Below are positions 62,723 to 64,000 of a DNA stretch of 64,000 bases, one piece after another. Position 1 is the stretch's first letter; each line of letters begins with the position of its first letter. Source of the DNA: Lophium mytilinum (lineage: Eukaryota; Ascomycota; Dothideomycetes; Mytilinidiales; Mytilinidiaceae); assembly GCA_010093605.1 (NCBI GenBank), contig MU004191.1:737832-801831 (forward strand), written 5' to 3'. Both the position numbers and the translations under genes were made by a program. The notes below the pieces were generated by a model. The model did no database searches. It saw only the letters and a program-made list of their open reading frames with translations, and was not told the DNA's origin.

Positions 62723-62873
62723 TATTATATATAAGTAGTAGGTATATATTATATATATAATATATAAATTAGAATATTAATTAATTAAGTAATAATACTA
62801 GCTACTAGAAAGAGAAAGAATTATAGAAGCTCTATAGCTTCTACCTCTATATTAAAGTAGTACGCTTCTAATA
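62723..62873 (-). repeat. Element A 5' LTR (right copy, heavily mutated)
   Basis: 151 bp, TATTA...TAATA, aligned without gaps to the left copy. Nearly all TpG and CpA have become TpA. Followed by GCTAC, the mutated target duplication. Confidence 0.92.
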
Positions 62874-62960
62874 GCTACTATAGTTAATAATAAGCACCTA
62901 TATAGCCCTACTACTAAGCTAGTAGATATTAATAATAAGAAGTTATAATTATTTAGGATT
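62874..62960 (-). pseudogene. RIP-damaged 5' coding part of the ZZ-finger gene, right of the element
   Basis: Read on the minus strand and joined through one copy of the target duplication, the frame continues directly into the Q-rich exon at 26926. It shows Tyr, Gly, Pro-like (CTA) and Ala codons and seven stops, all TAA or TAG and never TGA. This is what CpA-to-TpA mutation of CAA and CAG makes of a Gln-rich stretch, matching the composition on the other side. The start codon is not identified. Confidence 0.65.
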
Positions 62961-63083
62961 AACTACATATATATGAAAATAGAAGCAAGAAAAGATAGAA
63001 ATATTAAACTTTTAATACGTGAGGTTCACGACGGTTAGACTTATAAGTTCGCGCAGCTTAAGCACCCCGGCCAACTACCTCAT

Positions 63084-63402
63084 AGCCTTGCTCACCGCAG
63101 CGCAAGGATACCTACGTAAACTGGCACCCCATCGCTCTCAATCTGCACTCATCCCCGGGATCTTTCGTCGATCAATTGCCGCGCTTGCTCGAGTACTGGA
63201 CGGCTGCGGACTGGTCCCCTTGCAAGGCAGAGCTGGCGTGCCTGAAATAGACTAAGTTTGTGAGATGCGGAACGGATTCGGGGGCCGATCTATCGGAATG
63301 CCGAATTAAGAAGAGATTCTCCCTGCGCGATCAGTGCGTGGCTGTCGATCCTAGGGCTGTGGGGATCGCGGCGCAGTTGGCGAGGCTGACGGTCTGCGGT
63401 TA
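63084..63402 (+). pseudogene. Possible coding remnant with one internal TAG
   Basis: A plus frame opens after a TAG at 63081-63083 and reads natural-looking protein (SFVDQLPRLLEYWTAADW, then AELACLK), stops once at TAG (about 63250), and continues open to TAG near 63400 (TKFVRCGTDSGADLSE...). The internal TAG follows AAA and could derive from CAG by CpA-to-TpA change. No family recognised; it may be one exon of a damaged gene. Confidence 0.3.
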
Positions 63403-63750
63403 GTGTTGTGTGATGTCACTGTCGGGCCGAAGCTTGAGAGCACAAGAGAGACTTCAGTTCTTGGAACTTTGAGCACGAGTCGGGGTGATGATGACATTTA
63501 CGCGCTGCATTGACTATGAGGAGGATCAGAGACGTGGAAAAGATCCAATTCGGGCGGAGAGGTGACGAGATTCGGATTGGCCCAGGACGAAGAAGCTTTC
63601 GTCAAGCATCTAGGAAGTCGAATAAATTCTGGTGTACCAGGACCTTGATATCGATCACGCTGGCAAAAGGATAGAGGAAGAGGGTTGAAATCGGGTCCAC
63701 AGTTTTAGGATCGAGAGGCGGCTCCGAGGTATCTTGGTGGACACTTTGCC

Positions 63751-64000
63751 CTCTTTAGTTGCTTTAAGTTACAGATCTAACCGCGCAAGTTATTTTTAAT
63801 AGAGCATTACTTACCTTTTGGACGAGCCTCTAAATCGCGCCCGAGGAATCAGGCTTGGATAAAGTCGCTGGGGTGACTCTATAGAGAGATTACCTTTGTT
63901 AGTTACAAGAAGTCACAGATCCAACCGCGCAAGTCATTTTTAACAGGCCCGGAGGGTACGCGGTGTCTACATATCATAGTCGCATTTCTTACCTTTTGCA
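63751..64000. repeat. Diverged direct repeat, offset 144 bp, reaching the right edge
   Basis: A segment around 63767 (AGTTACAGATCTAACCGCGC...) recurs at 63911 (AGTCACAGATCCAACCGCGC...), with the same CTTACCTTTTG about 45-75 bp further on. In the shared core every difference is C in the right copy and T in the left, each in a CpA context. Confidence 0.7.

Larger units (their letters stand above)
26927..62873 (-). mobile_element. LTR retroelement A (outer shell of the nest), Gypsy-like, RIP-inactivated
   Basis: Bounded by 151-bp direct repeats (26927-27077, 62723-62873) with TGTCA...TGACA ends and flanked by GCTGC (26922-26926) and GCTAC (62874-62878), a 5-bp target duplication differing by one transition. 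A C-run just inside the left LTR (27081-27088) is a polypurine tract on the minus strand, so transcription ran right to left. Its own sequence is 27078-28094 plus 52953-62722 (about 10.8 kb internal); the rest is element D and its passengers. Minus-strand RT (58408-58425) and integrase (about 57049) relics share one frame. About 3.9 kb downstream of the integrase has no assigned function. Confidence 0.9.
62961..64000. other. Right flank, normal composition, no intact gene seen
   Basis: CpA and TpG return from about 62944 on. Contains the possible coding remnant (63084-63402) and the diverged repeat (63751-64000). A 78-codon plus frame near 63019 lacks an ATG and overlaps the better frame. Confidence 0.5.

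Noticed and set aside
1-64000. CRISPR arrays, riboswitches, bacterial operon signals
   Set aside because: None seen, and introns throughout show a eukaryotic (fungal) source.

Overview
The window is filamentous-ascomycete (Pezizomycotina) chromosomal DNA. The evidence is short phase-consistent spliceosomal introns (mostly 45-75 nt, with CTAAC-type branch sites), fungus-specific gene families (Zn2Cys6 regulator, Dal5-type permeases, flavocytochrome b2-like dehydrogenase, secreted copper amine oxidase), and a 36 kb AT-rich block with the signature of repeat-induced point mutation (RIP). Species cannot be fixed from the sequence; a Dothideomycete-like genome would fit.

Region 1 (1-25.4 kb) is gene-bearing DNA of normal composition. 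In order: a possible gene start running off the left edge (-), a divergent sulfotransferase-like gene (+), a Zn2Cys6 transcription factor (-), a six-finger C2H2 protein (+), a secreted copper amine oxidase (-), an alpha-glucoside-type sugar permease (+), a Dal5/allantoate-type permease with an in-frame stop before its tail (+), a D-2-hydroxyacid dehydrogenase (+), a second Dal5-type permease (+), a cytochrome b5/FMN L-lactate dehydrogenase (+) and a DHDPS-family aldolase (+). The last four lie head to tail over 7.8 kb. They could form an uptake and catabolic set for a hydroxy- or oxo-acid: transport, oxidation or reduction of hydroxyacids, and aldol cleavage to pyruvate. That role is inference. 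Exon joins were worked out by hand; each keeps frame and restores conserved motifs.

Region 2 (25.5-26.9 kb) is the 3' part of a ZZ-zinc-finger gene (-). Its glutamine-rich N-terminal coding region is cut by an LTR retroelement whose flanks carry the target-site duplication GCTGC/GCTAC. The rest of the 5' coding region is recognisable on the far side, 36 kb away, where RIP has turned several glutamine codons into stops.

Region 3 (26,927-62,873) is a four-deep retroelement nest. Outer element A (151-bp LTRs, -) was entered by D (178-bp LTRs, +, TSD TAGTA). D was then entered by B (200-bp LTRs, +, TSD ATTAC) and by C (202-bp LTRs, -, TSD AAGCG). All four look Gypsy-like: reverse-transcriptase motifs lie upstream of integrase motifs in the same reading frame. 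Every coding frame is riddled with TAA/TAG. CpA and TpG are almost absent while CpG survives.

Region 4 (62,961-64,000) returns to normal composition. It has no convincing intact gene, only a possible RIP-damaged coding remnant and a diverged direct repeat that reaches the right edge.
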